Assembly (NCBI RefSeq): GCF_021726515.1
Contig: NZ_JAKKCJ010000008.1
Location: 36,529-100,528, forward strand
From: Vibrio sp. CK2-1
Lineage (GTDB): Bacteria; Pseudomonadota; Gammaproteobacteria; Enterobacterales; Vibrionaceae
Length of the DNA: 64,000 bases
Direction of reading: 5' to 3'
Shown: positions 1-10,154 of the stretch, in pieces
Layout of the letters: each line of letters begins with the position of its first letter
Numbering within the stretch: position 1 is the first letter of the stretch
Translations under genes and position numbers: made by a program
Notes under the pieces: model-generated
What the model was told of the DNA's origin: nothing
The model's database searches: none
Seen by the model: only the letters and a program-made list of their open reading frames with translations

Positions 1-645
1 ACTTCAAAAACAACAAACCACACCAAATAAAATTAAAATATTACATTTAAAAATATCTAGTTACATTTAGACCATTATGCTTACATAAACACAACAACTC
101 ACCATGCAAAAATGAAAACTAACTTTCCATAAAACAAAAACCCACAAGATAGACGGGCCAGTTTTATCCAATCTAAAAACATGTAGAGAACAATCTAAGA
201 AAGAATAATCGAGAAAGGAAACAACTTAGGAATAACTGATATTCGCCGAATTTAGCGACAAAAAAGCAAACATTCATGGATTTTAACGACAAAAATCGCA
301 AGGAAAATTGAGTCCTGATACACAAAACAAAGAAAAGAATCCGAGAGTGGTTACTGAAAAAATGGAGGGAAATCGCGTGCTTTTACTCTAGATGAAAATT
401 AACAATTGGTACTGTTAACGATTAAAAAACACCCAAAAAGATTAAAAACATTCATTACATCAATAACAAAAATTGCAACTTCCATTAGCATAAATGCTTT
501 AAAATTAACACTGTTAGCTACATTCAATTTATTCGACTTTGGTCTTAGTTTTCTATATAAAGAATGTTATTTTCATGTAAACACACAGATATATTGTGGT
601 TTTGTGCTGTTAATGGATTGCTGTATTTTGCTTAGGAGTTAGCTA
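1..645. other. AT-rich gene-free leader upstream of a BCCT transporter
   Basis: I see no convincing gene in this stretch. A small open frame near 406-642 has low-complexity, codon-poor content and no clear ribosome binding site, so I do not call it. The stretch is visibly richer in A and T than the following gene. It contains two near-copies of the motif TTTARCGACAAAAA at 251-264 and 282-295, about three helical turns apart. These could be protein binding sites for control of the downstream transporter. The promoter itself was not located with confidence. Confidence 0.5.
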
Positions 646-2595
646 ATGAACACGCAAAAAAATTCTTTTTCACTCATAGATAAACCCACCTTCTTTGGTG
701 CAATTATCGTTCTTTTATGTGCCGTCATCCCTTTAATGATTTTCCCTGAAGAAGGGGAGAAATGGGTTGCACTGGCCAAAACATTTATGACAGATAAAGT
801 GGGAGCGCTTTATCTTATTCTTGGCCTTGCCTCTTTCTTCTTTATGATTTACATCATTTTTTCAGACATTGGCCAAATCAAACTCGGTGATCCCGACGAA
901 AAACCTGAATTCAAAACGGCATCTTGGGCTGCCATGCTATTTTGTGGTGGTATCGGTGCCAGTATTTTATATTGGGGTACTATCGAGTGGGCATTTTATT
1001 ACCAAAATCCACCATTTCAATTAGCGCCAGGAAGTGAAGAAGCGGTCCGTTGGGCAGCAACTTATGGAATTTTCCACTGGGGCCCAATTGCTTGGTCTAT
1101 TTACCTAGTACCTGCAATTCCAATTGCCTACTTCTTCTATGTTCGTAAACAACCTGTTTTAAAGGTTTCAGCAGCACTGATGCCTATCATTGGTGAAAAA
1201 CGCGCTCAAGGCGGTTTAGGTAAAACCATCGACGTTATGTTTATCTTTGGTTTACTTGGCGGTGGTGCAACCACGCTAGGCTTAGCCTCACCACTGATCA
1301 CTGAAGGTCTACACCACCTATTTGGTACACCGAAAACCACTGGTGTACAGCTAATGGTTTTATTAGTTTGTACTATGATCTTTGCTTATTCTGCTTATGC
1401 CGGAATGTCAAAAGGGATCCAATTACTCAGTAACATCAACTTCTGGGGTGCCTTAGCATTATTGATTTTCATCTTCGCAGTTGGACCAACTACCTTCTTA
1501 CTTGAGACAGGTTTGGATTCTCTAGGAAGAATGCTATCAAACTTCTTTGTCATGGCCTCTTGGGCTGAACCTTTCGGTGGTTACGGTTCATTTGAAAATA
1601 CCCATTTCCCACAAGATTGGACGATTTTCTACTGGGCGTGGTGGCTAGTGTTTGCACCAAGCATGGGCTTATTCATTGCACGTATTTCTCGCGGCCGTAC
1701 CATTAAACAAATGGTTGCAGGTTCAGTGTTCTTTGGCTCTTTAGGTTGCTTCTTATTCTTCATGGTTCTAGGTAACTTTGGTTTATCACTTCAGTTATCA
1801 GGTCAATTAGATGTTATCAGCGTCCTAAATGCTCAAGGTACTACTGCTGCTATCTTTGCGATATTAGATCAACTGCCAATGAGCACTTTGGTTATCGTGG
1901 TCTTTACCGGTCTATGTATCATCTTTACCGCAACAACTTTTGACTCGATTTCTTACATCCTGGCTTCTGTTGTGCAAAATGATGTCACTGAAGAACCAAT
2001 GCGTTGGAACCGTTTATTCTGGGCATTTACCCTATCATTCATGCCATCGGTATTGATGTTCATGGGCGGTCTCGCGACACTACAAACCGCTTCGATTGTG
2101 GCCGGTATTCCATTGATTGCTATTTCAGCCATGTTAATGATGTCGACCATTAAGGCTGCCAATTTCGATCTGGCAAACCAAGAAGGTTACGAAGATCCAG
2201 TGATCAACATTGAAGACTTACCAGATGTCGATCCTTGGTCTACGGAAGGTATCGCTCTGGCAAAATTTGAAGAGCTGAAATCTACAGCGATTGAAGCTGC
2301 CGATGATGAACGTCAAGCACTGAAAGCGATTTGGAAATTAAGAAAGCAAATCCGTGAAGAAGCCTTAACCTATGGTGATAATGGTCTTGAACTTGGTGAT
2401 ATTCCGGCTGAACTACAGAAACAGTTAGATACCCTCACAACTGAGGCGATGGCTGCAAAAGAAGTGAAACTTGCGGCTTCTCAAGAAGCACAAGAAGCTC
2501 GAATTGCTTTCAATGATCTAATCAAAGAAAAACAAGAGCAAGAAGCTCAAAGTGACTCTACTCCACCAGCGGAAGTAGAAAAAGCAGCGAGTTAA
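646..2595 (+). CDS. BCCT family betaine/carnitine/choline-type transporter
   Basis: This is an inner-membrane secondary transporter for quaternary ammonium compatible solutes, likely glycine betaine, choline or a similar osmolyte; the exact substrate cannot be read from sequence. About twelve membrane helices fill roughly residues 15-515. The family signature FYWAWW...FIARISRGRT lies near residues 326-350, and GASILYWGTIEWAFYY lies near residues 104-120. A TAGGAG ribosome binding site sits at 633-638, eight bases before the ATG. Residues about 520-649 form a long charged, coiled-coil-prone cytoplasmic tail, unusually large and reminiscent of osmosensory tails in BetP-like carriers. The gene stands alone and ends in a strong terminator. 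The family call is firm and the role in osmoadaptation is inferred. Confidence 0.93.
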   Translation: MNTQKNSFSLIDKPTFFGAIIVLLCAVIPLMIFPEEGEKWVALAKTFMTDKVGALYLILGLASFFFMIYIIFSDIGQIKLGDPDEKPEFKTASWAAMLFCGGIGASILYWGTIEWAFYYQNPPFQLAPGSEEAVRWAATYGIFHWGPIAWSIYLVPAIPIAYFFYVRKQPVLKVSAALMPIIGEKRAQGGLGKTIDVMFIFGLLGGGATTLGLASPLITEGLHHLFGTPKTTGVQLMVLLVCTMIFAYSAYAGMSKGIQLLSNINFWGALALLIFIFAVGPTTFLLETGLDSLGRMLSNFFVMASWAEPFGGYGSFENTHFPQDWTIFYWAWWLVFAPSMGLFIARISRGRTIKQMVAGSVFFGSLGCFLFFMVLGNFGLSLQLSGQLDVISVLNAQGTTAAIFAILDQLPMSTLVIVVFTGLCIIFTATTFDSISYILASVVQNDVTEEPMRWNRLFWAFTLSFMPSVLMFMGGLATLQTASIVAGIPLIAISAMLMMSTIKAANFDLANQEGYEDPVINIEDLPDVDPWSTEGIALAKFEELKSTAIEAADDERQALKAIWKLRKQIREEALTYGDNGLELGDIPAELQKQLDTLTTEAMAAKEVKLAASQEAQEARIAFNDLIKEKQEQEAQSDSTPPAEVEKAAS

Positions 2596-2620
2596 TATAA
2601 GTAACAATCTCTTAGATACG

Positions 2621-2649
2621 AAAAAGGGCAGATGATTCTGCCCTTTTTA
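2621..2649. terminator. bidirectional intrinsic terminator between BCCT gene and fghA
   Basis: A hairpin with arms AAAAAGGGCAGA and TCTGCCCTTTTT lies between the convergent BCCT and fghA genes. T-runs follow the stem on both strands, so it can end transcription from either side. Confidence 0.85.
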
Positions 2650-2660
2650 TTGCGCTAAAT

Positions 2661-3503
2661 TTACTTCAAATACTGAGCATGAAACTTCAGGTGTTCATCA
2701 ATAAAGCTAGCGATGAAAAAGTAACTATGATCATAGCCATCACGAAGATTAATCTCGAATGGGTAGTTCACATCATTCGCTGCATTTTCCAAAAGTTGCG
2801 GTTTCAGTTGTTCTTCCAAGAAATTATCCGCTAAACCTTGATCGACTTTAATCGGCGGTAGGTAGGCTTCGTTACCTTTGATTTTTTTCATCAACTCCAC
2901 CGAATCATATTTGACCCACAATGCTTGGTCATCCCCTAAATAAGCGGTGAGAGCTTTGTGTCCCCACGGACAATGCAGTGGGCTAACAATTGGGCTAAAT
3001 GCTGAAATCGATTTGAACCTTGGTGCATTACGCAAACCGATCGTTAACGCTCCATGACCACCCATTGAGTGACCAGAAATCGCACGCTTATCGGTAACGG
3101 GAAAATTCGCTTCAATCAAAGCTGGCAGTTCATAAGCGATGTAGTCATACATTTGATAATGCTTAGCCCAAGGCTCTTGAGTGGCATTGAGATAAAACCC
3201 CGCCCCTTTACCAAGATCATAAGCTTCATCATCCGCCACATCATCACCACGAGGGCTAGTATCTGGTGCCACAATCGCAATACCTAACTCCGCCGCCATA
3301 CGCTGCGCACCGGCTTTCTGGACAAAATTCTCATCGGTACAAGTTAAGCCTGATAACCAATATACGACCGGTACTTTATTCGACTCTAACGCTTGCGGTG
3401 GCAAAAAAATCGAAAAGCGCATCTTGCAATTAAGCACTTGCGATTCATGCTCAAATTGCTGTTGTTGGCCGCCAAAACACTGATTTGAATTCAACTGTTT
3501 CAT
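2661..3503 (-). CDS. fghA: S-formylglutathione hydrolase
   Basis: This 280-residue esterase hydrolyses S-formylglutathione to formate and glutathione, the second step of glutathione-dependent formaldehyde detoxification in the cytoplasm. It has an esterase D alpha/beta-hydrolase fold. The nucleophile elbow GHSMGGHGAL places the catalytic serine at residue 146, and the C-terminal RDGYDHSYFF places the catalytic histidine at about 259. Length matches the family (about 280). It is in the same direction as adhC, whose enzyme makes its substrate, but a 367-bp repeat-filled gap separates them, so cotranscription is uncertain. The symbols fghA, frmB and yeiG name close relatives; I use fghA as the general one. 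Confidence 0.95.
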   Translation of the reverse strand: MKQLNSNQCFGGQQQQFEHESQVLNCKMRFSIFLPPQALESNKVPVVYWLSGLTCTDENFVQKAGAQRMAAELGIAIVAPDTSPRGDDVADDEAYDLGKGAGFYLNATQEPWAKHYQMYDYIAYELPALIEANFPVTDKRAISGHSMGGHGALTIGLRNAPRFKSISAFSPIVSPLHCPWGHKALTAYLGDDQALWVKYDSVELMKKIKGNEAYLPPIKVDQGLADNFLEEQLKPQLLENAANDVNYPFEINLRDGYDHSYFFIASFIDEHLKFHAQYLK

Positions 3504-3524
3504 AAATATCCATCTGTTATTTTA

Positions 3525-3631
3525 CGTGTCTCGTGTCTCGTGTCTCGTGTCTCGTGTCTCGTGTCTCGTGTCTCGTGTCTCGTGTCTCGTGTCTCGTGTC
3601 TCGTGTCTCGTGTCTCGTGTCTCGTGTCTCG
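3525..3631. repeat. 15 tandem copies of the heptamer CGTGTCT
   Basis: Positions 3525-3629 are fifteen uninterrupted copies of CGTGTCT, followed by CG. The array lies immediately upstream of the fghA start (3503, minus strand) and downstream of adhC. Seven-base units are not a multiple of three, and the reading frame crossing them codes only for a repetitive peptide, so the array is non-coding. Perfect copies imply recent slippage expansion, and copy number is probably variable between strains. It lies within 25 bp of the fghA start codon, so it may influence fghA transcription. Confidence 0.97.
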
Positions 3632-3642
3632 ATAAAGAGTGT

Positions 3643-3867
3643 CCTAGCTACGATTCAATCGTCAAGCTCATTGAACTAACCATTAGGAAAACTCTTATCA
3701 TAGAAACTCGATCTTTCGTATTTCACCTCGAGATACGAGCAACGAGCTTCCTAGCTACGATCCCCCCTTCAAACTCATTGAACTAACAACTAGGAAAACT
3801 CTTATAATAAAAACTCGATCTTTCGTATTTCACTTCGAGACACGAGCAACGAGTTTCCTAGCTACGA
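3643..3867. repeat. 107-bp tandem duplication (two full units and an 11-bp third start)
   Basis: The marker CCTAGCTACGA recurs at 3643, 3750 and 3857, exactly 107 bp apart. Units 3643-3749 and 3750-3856 are close copies sharing long blocks such as CTCGATCTTTCGTATTTCAC. Each unit carries its own heptamer-phased CG segment (CGAGATACGAGCAACGAG in the first). The third copy stops four bases before the adhC stop codon at 3871. The block fills the adhC 3' flank and contains no recognisable gene or classic terminator. Confidence 0.93.
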
Positions 3868-3870
3868 ACT

Positions 3871-5007
<1,137 letters not shown>

Positions 5008-5139
5008 TTAGATGTTTTTTAATTGCTTTCAGTATAGCCAAGCTCACCTAAATGATAAGGATCTTATTTGCAAAACACTTTTACCAGTAGGTAATAATGG
5101 GTAGGATATAGTATCGATTGATACATATAGGTGATAAAT

Positions 5140-5994
5140 ATGCAGTGGCAAGGAATCTCAGAATTTGTGGCAGTCGCTGAAACTGGCAGCTTTACTTTGG
5201 CCGCCAAACACCTATCGGTATCGACCGCGCAAATCAGCCGTCAGGTGAATCAGTTAGAAAAACGACTATCGGTAAAATTGTTTTATCGCACGACTCGTCA
5301 AGTTAAGCTCACCGATATTGGTCAAAATTACTTTGAACAATGTCAGGCTATTTTAGAGCAATTAAAAGAAGCCGAACTGTCCGTCACCAACCTCAATCAT
5401 AGCTTGCAAGGGCAACTTAAAGTTTCGGTGCCAATCGCCTACGGTGAAAGTCATATTGCGCCATTAATTAATGACTTCTGTTTGTTATATCCAGACTTGA
5501 ATATCGAGCTTTGGTTAACCAACCAGTTAGTCGATCTTACCGAAGAAAAAGTCGATCTGGCGATCCGCTTAGGCGCGTTGGATGATTCGAGTATGATGGC
5601 GAAAAAGTTACGTCCAAGGCAGCAATATCTCTGCGCCTCGCCCAAATACTTACGCCAACATGGTCAGCCAGAATCTTTGAACGATCTCAAGCATCATAAT
5701 TGCCTAGTGGGAACCCTAGACTATTGGCGTTTTCATAACAGGAAGTTAACCGTAAATGGCTCGTTAAAGTGCAACAATGGTTATGCGTTGCTTGATGCGG
5801 CACTCAAAGGGATTGGTATTGTTCAACTGCCCGACTACTACGTAGAAAGTTATCTAGAGTCAGGTCAATTGGTCGCACTATTGCCTCAGCTACAAACAAA
5901 AAATGATGGCGTGTGGGCGGTCTACCCTCACAACCATCATTTATCGACTAAAGTCCGTTTACTGCTCGACTATTTAGATAAGCACTTGAACTAA
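5140..5994 (+). CDS. LysR-type transcriptional regulator, divergent from adhC
   Basis: This is a 284-residue LysR-family DNA-binding regulator, with a winged helix-turn-helix at residues 1-60 (SFTLAAKHLSVSTAQISRQV) and a periplasmic-binding-like effector domain at about 90-284. I chose the ATG at 5140 rather than the in-frame GTG at 5131, because AGGTGA at 5129-5134 is then a well-spaced ribosome binding site and the protein starts at the usual MQW... position. LysR regulators usually act on a divergent neighbour, so it probably controls adhC and perhaps fghA in response to formaldehyde or a related signal. That target is inferred. Its 3' end overlaps the convergent channel gene by four bases. 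Confidence 0.9.
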   Translation: MQWQGISEFVAVAETGSFTLAAKHLSVSTAQISRQVNQLEKRLSVKLFYRTTRQVKLTDIGQNYFEQCQAILEQLKEAELSVTNLNHSLQGQLKVSVPIAYGESHIAPLINDFCLLYPDLNIELWLTNQLVDLTEEKVDLAIRLGALDDSSMMAKKLRPRQQYLCASPKYLRQHGQPESLNDLKHHNCLVGTLDYWRFHNRKLTVNGSLKCNNGYALLDAALKGIGIVQLPDYYVESYLESGQLVALLPQLQTKNDGVWAVYPHNHHLSTKVRLLLDYLDKHLN

Positions 5995-6824
5995 GATTGC
6001 TTTTTATTCATTTCAGCTAGCGTTGCTTGTAGCTTGTCCAACTTTTCATTAAGTATCTGCATTTCCTGTGAAGTCGCCATGGTATCCGCATCCGGGTTTT
6101 GCTCTTCGCGTAGTTGCTTATGCTCTTCTGACATCACTTCCAAAATAGTACCAACCATCATATTTAAGAAAATGAACGCGGTGAGGAAGATGAAAGTTAG
6201 GTAGTAGATCCAACTCAATGAATAGACTTCCATGGTTTCATACATCACATCGGTCCAATCCTCAAAGGTCGCCACTCGGAACAGGGTTAGCATTGAGATC
6301 GACACATCACTCCACAAGGTTGGGTTAATGTTGGCGAACAACATGCTGCCAATTGCGGCGTAAATGTAGAAGATCACAAACATTAATAACCCGATATACC
6401 CCATCTGAGGAATCGCTTTTATCAATGCATTTACCAGTACCCGTAACTCCGGCACCATGGAAACCAAACGCAGCACGCGGAAGATACGTAGTAGCCTAGC
6501 GATAAGGATGGTCGAGCCGGCTGCTGGATATAAGCTACCGATAACAATAATGGTATCGAAAATATTCCAGCCCTTTTTAAAGAAAGAGCGGATACCATCA
6601 CTGGCGAGATAGCGGATCACTAATTCCACTAAAAAGAATACCGTGATCGCGATATCCATGATGTTGAGTGCCGACTCCATCGTCGGAGGTAAAGAATAGG
6701 TATGGGCTCCAACCGTTAGGGCTGAAATGATGATCACCGCAATCACAAACCATTGAAAACTTTTGCTTTGATCGATGCGTTTAAAAGCTCGCTGAAAGTG
6801 CGAAAAGGTAGACGTTTGTTCCAA
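5991..6824 (-). CDS. voltage-gated ion channel protein (bacterial Nav/Cav-like single-domain)
   Basis: This 277-residue six-helix channel subunit probably assembles as a tetramer in the inner membrane. The S4 voltage sensor has arginines at 110, 113, 116 and 119, spaced every third residue. The pore loop before S6 reads LFRVATFEDWTD (residues 181-192), aligning with the TLESW filter of NaChBac-type sodium channels but with Glu188, Asp189 and Asp192. Residues about 252-275 form a short C-terminal coiled coil, as in bacterial sodium channels. The start appears to be TTG with AAGGGAT upstream, because no suitable ATG exists near the N terminus. Ion selectivity (Na+ versus Ca2+) cannot be decided from sequence. 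It stands alone, convergent with the LysR gene. Confidence 0.88.
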   Translation of the reverse strand: MEQTSTFSHFQRAFKRIDQSKSFQWFVIAVIIISALTVGAHTYSLPPTMESALNIMDIAITVFFLVELVIRYLASDGIRSFFKKGWNIFDTIIVIGSLYPAAGSTILIARLLRIFRVLRLVSMVPELRVLVNALIKAIPQMGYIGLLMFVIFYIYAAIGSMLFANINPTLWSDVSISMLTLFRVATFEDWTDVMYETMEVYSLSWIYYLTFIFLTAFIFLNMMVGTILEVMSEEHKQLREEQNPDADTMATSQEMQILNEKLDKLQATLAEMNKKQS

Positions 6825-6939
6825 GAATTTATCCCTTAAGAATATCGTGTTATTAACTCACATCATGATAAGTGGATTCTTGGTATAACAAAGTGAATAG
6901 ACGTAACAGAGTATTACCTGCACGTCTGTTCAATGGTCA

Positions 6940-7554
6940 TTAACTCATTAAACCTAACAAGTATTTGGCTGCTGCTTGTGGATCTTGCGCATGACAAATC
7001 GCTGAAACTAAAGCCAAACCATGTACGCCCGTTGCCATTAACTCAGGAATATTGCTTTGGTTAATGCCACCAATCCCGACAATCGGTAACGAGAGGGTAT
7101 TCAGCGCCTTTTGTAAACCTTCAATGCCCCAATGATTTTTCGTATTGGTTTTAGTAGGTGTTGCAAAAATGGCGCTTAAACCAATGTAGTCAATTGGCAA
7201 AGTATCGGCTTGCGCAAGTTGTTGTTCGTTTTCAATCGACAAGCCAAGGATCTTATCTGGGCCGATTAACCGACGAGCGATGTCCGCTGGCATATCCGAC
7301 TGACCGAGATGAACGCCATCAGCATCAATCGCCAGTGCAACATCCACTCGATCATTGATAATTAAAGGTACACCACTACCTGTTAAAATATCTTTTACGG
7401 CTTGTGCTCGTTCAATAAAAGCACGCACATCACCATGTTTTTCGCGTACTTGCACCATGGTAACCCCACCTAGTACCGCTTCACTGACTACATGTTTCAG
7501 TGTGGCTAAATCTTGTTGATCATCGGTGACCAAATACAAACGATAGTCGCTCAT
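6940..7554 (-). CDS. thiE: thiamine-phosphate synthase
   Basis: This 204-residue TIM-barrel enzyme joins HMP-pyrophosphate and hydroxyethylthiazole phosphate to make thiamine phosphate. Recognisable elements are TMVQVREK near residues 32-39 (pyrophosphate/Mg2+ site), the INDRVDVALAIDADGVHLGQ region near 70-90 and the phosphate-binding GIGGI near 162. Length is typical. It is the last gene of the thi salvage operon, 38 bp after thiM, and is therefore under the upstream TPP riboswitch. No strong terminator was seen after it. Confidence 0.95.
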   Translation of the reverse strand: MSDYRLYLVTDDQQDLATLKHVVSEAVLGGVTMVQVREKHGDVRAFIERAQAVKDILTGSGVPLIINDRVDVALAIDADGVHLGQSDMPADIARRLIGPDKILGLSIENEQQLAQADTLPIDYIGLSAIFATPTKTNTKNHWGIEGLQKALNTLSLPIVGIGGINQSNIPELMATGVHGLALVSAICHAQDPQAAAKYLLGLMS

Positions 7555-7592
7555 TGCGCTTCCTTATTCACACGCTCTAGGTTTATAGGATC

Positions 7593-8387
7593 TCATTTAA
7601 GACGTTCTACTTTAAGACGTTGGCTCAGCGTTTGCACATCAAGTTGATATAACTCATCTAACAATGCCATTTGCAGACTACCCGGACCGCGCGCTTGCTC
7701 CGCTGCAATCTCCCCCACCACACCAAGCACCGCTGTGGCAGCTAAACCAGACTCATCACCGACGGCGGCAAATGCTCCGGTCAAAGCGCTAAGCGTACAA
7801 CCCATCCCCGTTACGCATGGCATCATTGGGTGACCATTGCTGAGTTTTACGGTTTGTGTATTACTCACTATGTAGTCAGTTTCACCGGAGATCACCACAC
7901 TCGCACCATACTCATTAACCAAAAAACTGGCTGCGCTTAATGCCGCATCACTACTATCTAAAGCATCTACGCCTTTGCTTTGCGCTTGTTCACCGGCTAA
8001 TGCAATAATCTCAGAAGCGTTGCCACGAATGATCAACTTATTGGCTAACTGAGCAATTTGACGTGAAGTGTTGGTACGTAGCTGGCTGGCACCACAACCC
8101 ACAGGATCAAGCACCACTACTTTGTTATGAAGATTGGCTTGTTCTACTGCATAAGTCATTCGCTCTGTCCAAGCACTATCAAGCGTGCCGATATTCACTA
8201 CCAGCGCACCAGCAAATGACATCATCTCCGCCATTTCTTGTTTTGAATGCGCCATGATAGGAGATGCACCAATTGCCAATAACGCATTAGCCGTATTATT
8301 CATCACTACATAATTCGTAATGTTTACGACCAATGGCTTCTGCTCTCGTAACGAAGTTAGCGCTTGAGTAATTTGTTCGATTAACAT
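7593..8387 (-). CDS. thiM: hydroxyethylthiazole kinase
   Basis: This 264-residue ribokinase-fold enzyme phosphorylates 5-(2-hydroxyethyl)-4-methylthiazole with ATP, salvaging the thiazole half of thiamine. The N-terminal [15 protein letters not shown] segment and the C-terminal [16 protein letters not shown] anion-hole segment (about residues 190-205, including the conserved Cys) are family hallmarks. It lies 19 bp after tenA and 38 bp before thiE in one transcription unit. In enterobacteria thiM is usually paired with thiD; here thiD is absent from the operon. Confidence 0.95.
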   Translation of the reverse strand: MLIEQITQALTSLREQKPLVVNITNYVVMNNTANALLAIGASPIMAHSKQEMAEMMSFAGALVVNIGTLDSAWTERMTYAVEQANLHNKVVVLDPVGCGASQLRTNTSRQIAQLANKLIIRGNASEIIALAGEQAQSKGVDALDSSDAALSAASFLVNEYGASVVISGETDYIVSNTQTVKLSNGHPMMPCVTGMGCTLSALTGAFAAVGDESGLAATAVLGVVGEIAAEQARGPGSLQMALLDELYQLDVQTLSQRLKVERLK

Positions 8388-8406
8388 GTGAATTCTCCAA
8401 TTAACC

Positions 8407-9069
8407 CTATTTAACGTTTAAACCTTGCTGCCAAAAAGCCACTTCCATACGAGTTGCGGTTTTAAATACTTCAATCAAGTTTCGGCCACGCTGACTATTA
8501 ATATCAATTTCATCTAGCAGTTGATTAAAGTGCTCTGCACCACTTGCCACACCAGACTGAAACTCTTCGCCGCCGTATAAATTTATCCAGCTTGCGTAAG
8601 GATTGCCTTCCAAAACGGTATCGGCATCTTCGATCAGTCTTTTTCCAATCACTGCATAGCCAATCGAACACGGCGCTAAAGCAGCGTAAAGATCGACGAG
8701 ATCGCCAGTCATGCCAGCATCAAGCACATAACGGGTGTAGGCAACAGTGCCAAAATCTTCTGGCTCATTTTCCAAATCACTTTCGGTTAATCCCCACTGG
8801 CCGCAATAAGTCACATGATGCGACAGTTCAGAATCAAGTAAACCCTGTACCGTAGGTAGAGCGCGGCGCATATCATCCAAAGTACGGGCTTTGTAAATAG
8901 CCAATGCATAAGCTCGTGCATACTGTTTTAAGAATAAAAAATCTTGCTTTAGATAATGTAAAAAACAAGCTTGCTCCAGAGTACCTTGTGCCAATTGCTC
9001 AACAAAAGCATGCTCGGTGTATTGCTGCCAATCTCGCTGACAAGCGTCGATCAAATCTTGGTATTTCAT
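8407..9069 (-). CDS. tenA: aminopyrimidine aminohydrolase (thiaminase II family)
   Basis: This 220-residue all-helical TenA protein hydrolyses aminopyrimidine breakdown products of thiamine to HMP for salvage. The catalytic Cys lies in [11 protein letters not shown] near residue 135 and the conserved C-terminal Glu in YGGEEF near 165. Its position directly after the ThiXYZ importer genes fits import of a formylaminopyrimidine or aminopyrimidine that TenA then completes. The separate ylmB-type deformylase is not present here, so the exact imported species is uncertain. Confidence 0.94.
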   Translation of the reverse strand: MKYQDLIDACQRDWQQYTEHAFVEQLAQGTLEQACFLHYLKQDFLFLKQYARAYALAIYKARTLDDMRRALPTVQGLLDSELSHHVTYCGQWGLTESDLENEPEDFGTVAYTRYVLDAGMTGDLVDLYAALAPCSIGYAVIGKRLIEDADTVLEGNPYASWINLYGGEEFQSGVASGAEHFNQLLDEIDINSQRGRNLIEVFKTATRMEVAFWQQGLNVK

Positions 9070-9130
9070 AATGTAGTTATCTCAAATTGGCGATATCGAA
9101 TTAACTAAATCTCAACTTAGTCTCTTTAAC

Positions 9131-10078
9131 TTAAAGGCTAAGAACGTAATCTTTAGCTTTTGGTAGCGTCTCGATGATTTTTTTATCGAACATAAACTTG
9201 GCGTAGTCGTCATAACGTTTGAGATCGACTGCCGATGGACGCAGTGCAAAACGGGTTAAAGTATCTTTCCACGCACGATGATTAAGCTCGTTATCTAGCG
9301 TATCGGGTGCGTAGGCGACAAACTCTTTCCATGAGGTTTCTGGATGGTTAACGATATAAGTAGTGGCTTGTTGTAGTGCAGTATTGAAAGCTTGGATCAT
9401 CTCTTTATCGTAGCTTTTAGCATTGGCAACAAACACCAACTCATCATAGGCAGGCACACCATGTTCTTCAGGGTAGAACGATTTCGCTTTATATCCTTCT
9501 AGTGCTAGCTGATTGGTTTCAAAGTTACGTAGACCGCCCCAAATCGCATCCACCTTGCCAGAAGCTAATGAAGACGATAGCGCCCAGCCAACGTTGATCA
9601 TTTGTACATCAGAAAGCTCAACGTCCTCTTGCGCTAACATAGTGCCTACCGTTGCCCCTTCATTGCCGGAAATCGCAATACCGATCTTCTTACCTTTAAG
9701 GTCTGCAAGATTTTCATTCTTTCCATTATCCAGCACCATCAAGGTATTAAGCGGTGTGGCGACAAGAGTTGCCGAGCGAATTAAAGGCAAACCGGCTGCC
9801 ACATCAATGGTTAGACTAGGTTGGTATGAAATCGCCATATCGACCTTGCCTGCTGCAACTAACTTAGCCGGAGTACTAGGATCGGCTGGCTCTTGAATAT
9901 TGACTGTTAAACCTTGTTGCTTGAAATAACCCCGCTCTTTGGCAATCACAATTGGGCCATGATTTGGATTGACGAACCAATCCAGCATTAAGGTCATTTC
10001 TTTTTCTGCGGCAAGCGCATTAGTAGAAATAAGCGAGGTAACTAAAGTGACAGCACTGATCAATTTGTTTATTTTCAC
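9131..10078 (-). CDS. thiY: pyrimidine-precursor ABC transporter substrate-binding protein
   Basis: This 315-residue periplasmic protein of the NMT1/THI5-like family binds HMP-type thiamine precursors. Residues 1-23 form a Sec signal peptide ending at ALA-AE. The segment LDWFVNPNHGP (about 32-42) is typical of the family, which includes both pyrimidine synthases and ABC binding proteins. The signal peptide and the adjacent permease and ATPase genes identify this one as a transporter component. It is separated from thiX by 100 bp that contains a small duplicated end of thiX. Confidence 0.9.
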   Translation of the reverse strand: MKINKLISAVTLVTSLISTNALAAEKEMTLMLDWFVNPNHGPIVIAKERGYFKQQGLTVNIQEPADPSTPAKLVAAGKVDMAISYQPSLTIDVAAGLPLIRSATLVATPLNTLMVLDNGKNENLADLKGKKIGIAISGNEGATVGTMLAQEDVELSDVQMINVGWALSSSLASGKVDAIWGGLRNFETNQLALEGYKAKSFYPEEHGVPAYDELVFVANAKSYDKEMIQAFNTALQQATTYIVNHPETSWKEFVAYAPDTLDNELNHRAWKDTLTRFALRPSAVDLKRYDDYAKFMFDKKIIETLPKAKDYVLSL

Positions 10079-10154
10079 GAATCATTCCTTATTAAATTGT
10101 CCTGTTGGTTTACGATTTACTAGGTTCTGTTGAGCTTTCGATTCTTGGAGATCG

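Noticed and set aside
406..642. Small open frame before the BCCT gene
   Set aside because: Low-complexity, AT-driven content with no ribosome binding site or recognisable feature; it ends only a few bases before the BCCT start.
3526..3786. Open frame made of a repeated VSCLVSR-type peptide
   Set aside because: It is the translation of the heptamer array and part of the 107-bp duplication; a seven-base period gives an artificial repetitive peptide.
3525..3867. Possible CRISPR array
   Set aside because: Units are perfect 7-bp head-to-tail repeats and a 107-bp duplication without variable spacers or nearby cas genes.
8544..8855. Open frame antisense to tenA
   Set aside because: It lies wholly inside a well-supported gene and its product is basic and low in information, typical of an antisense frame.
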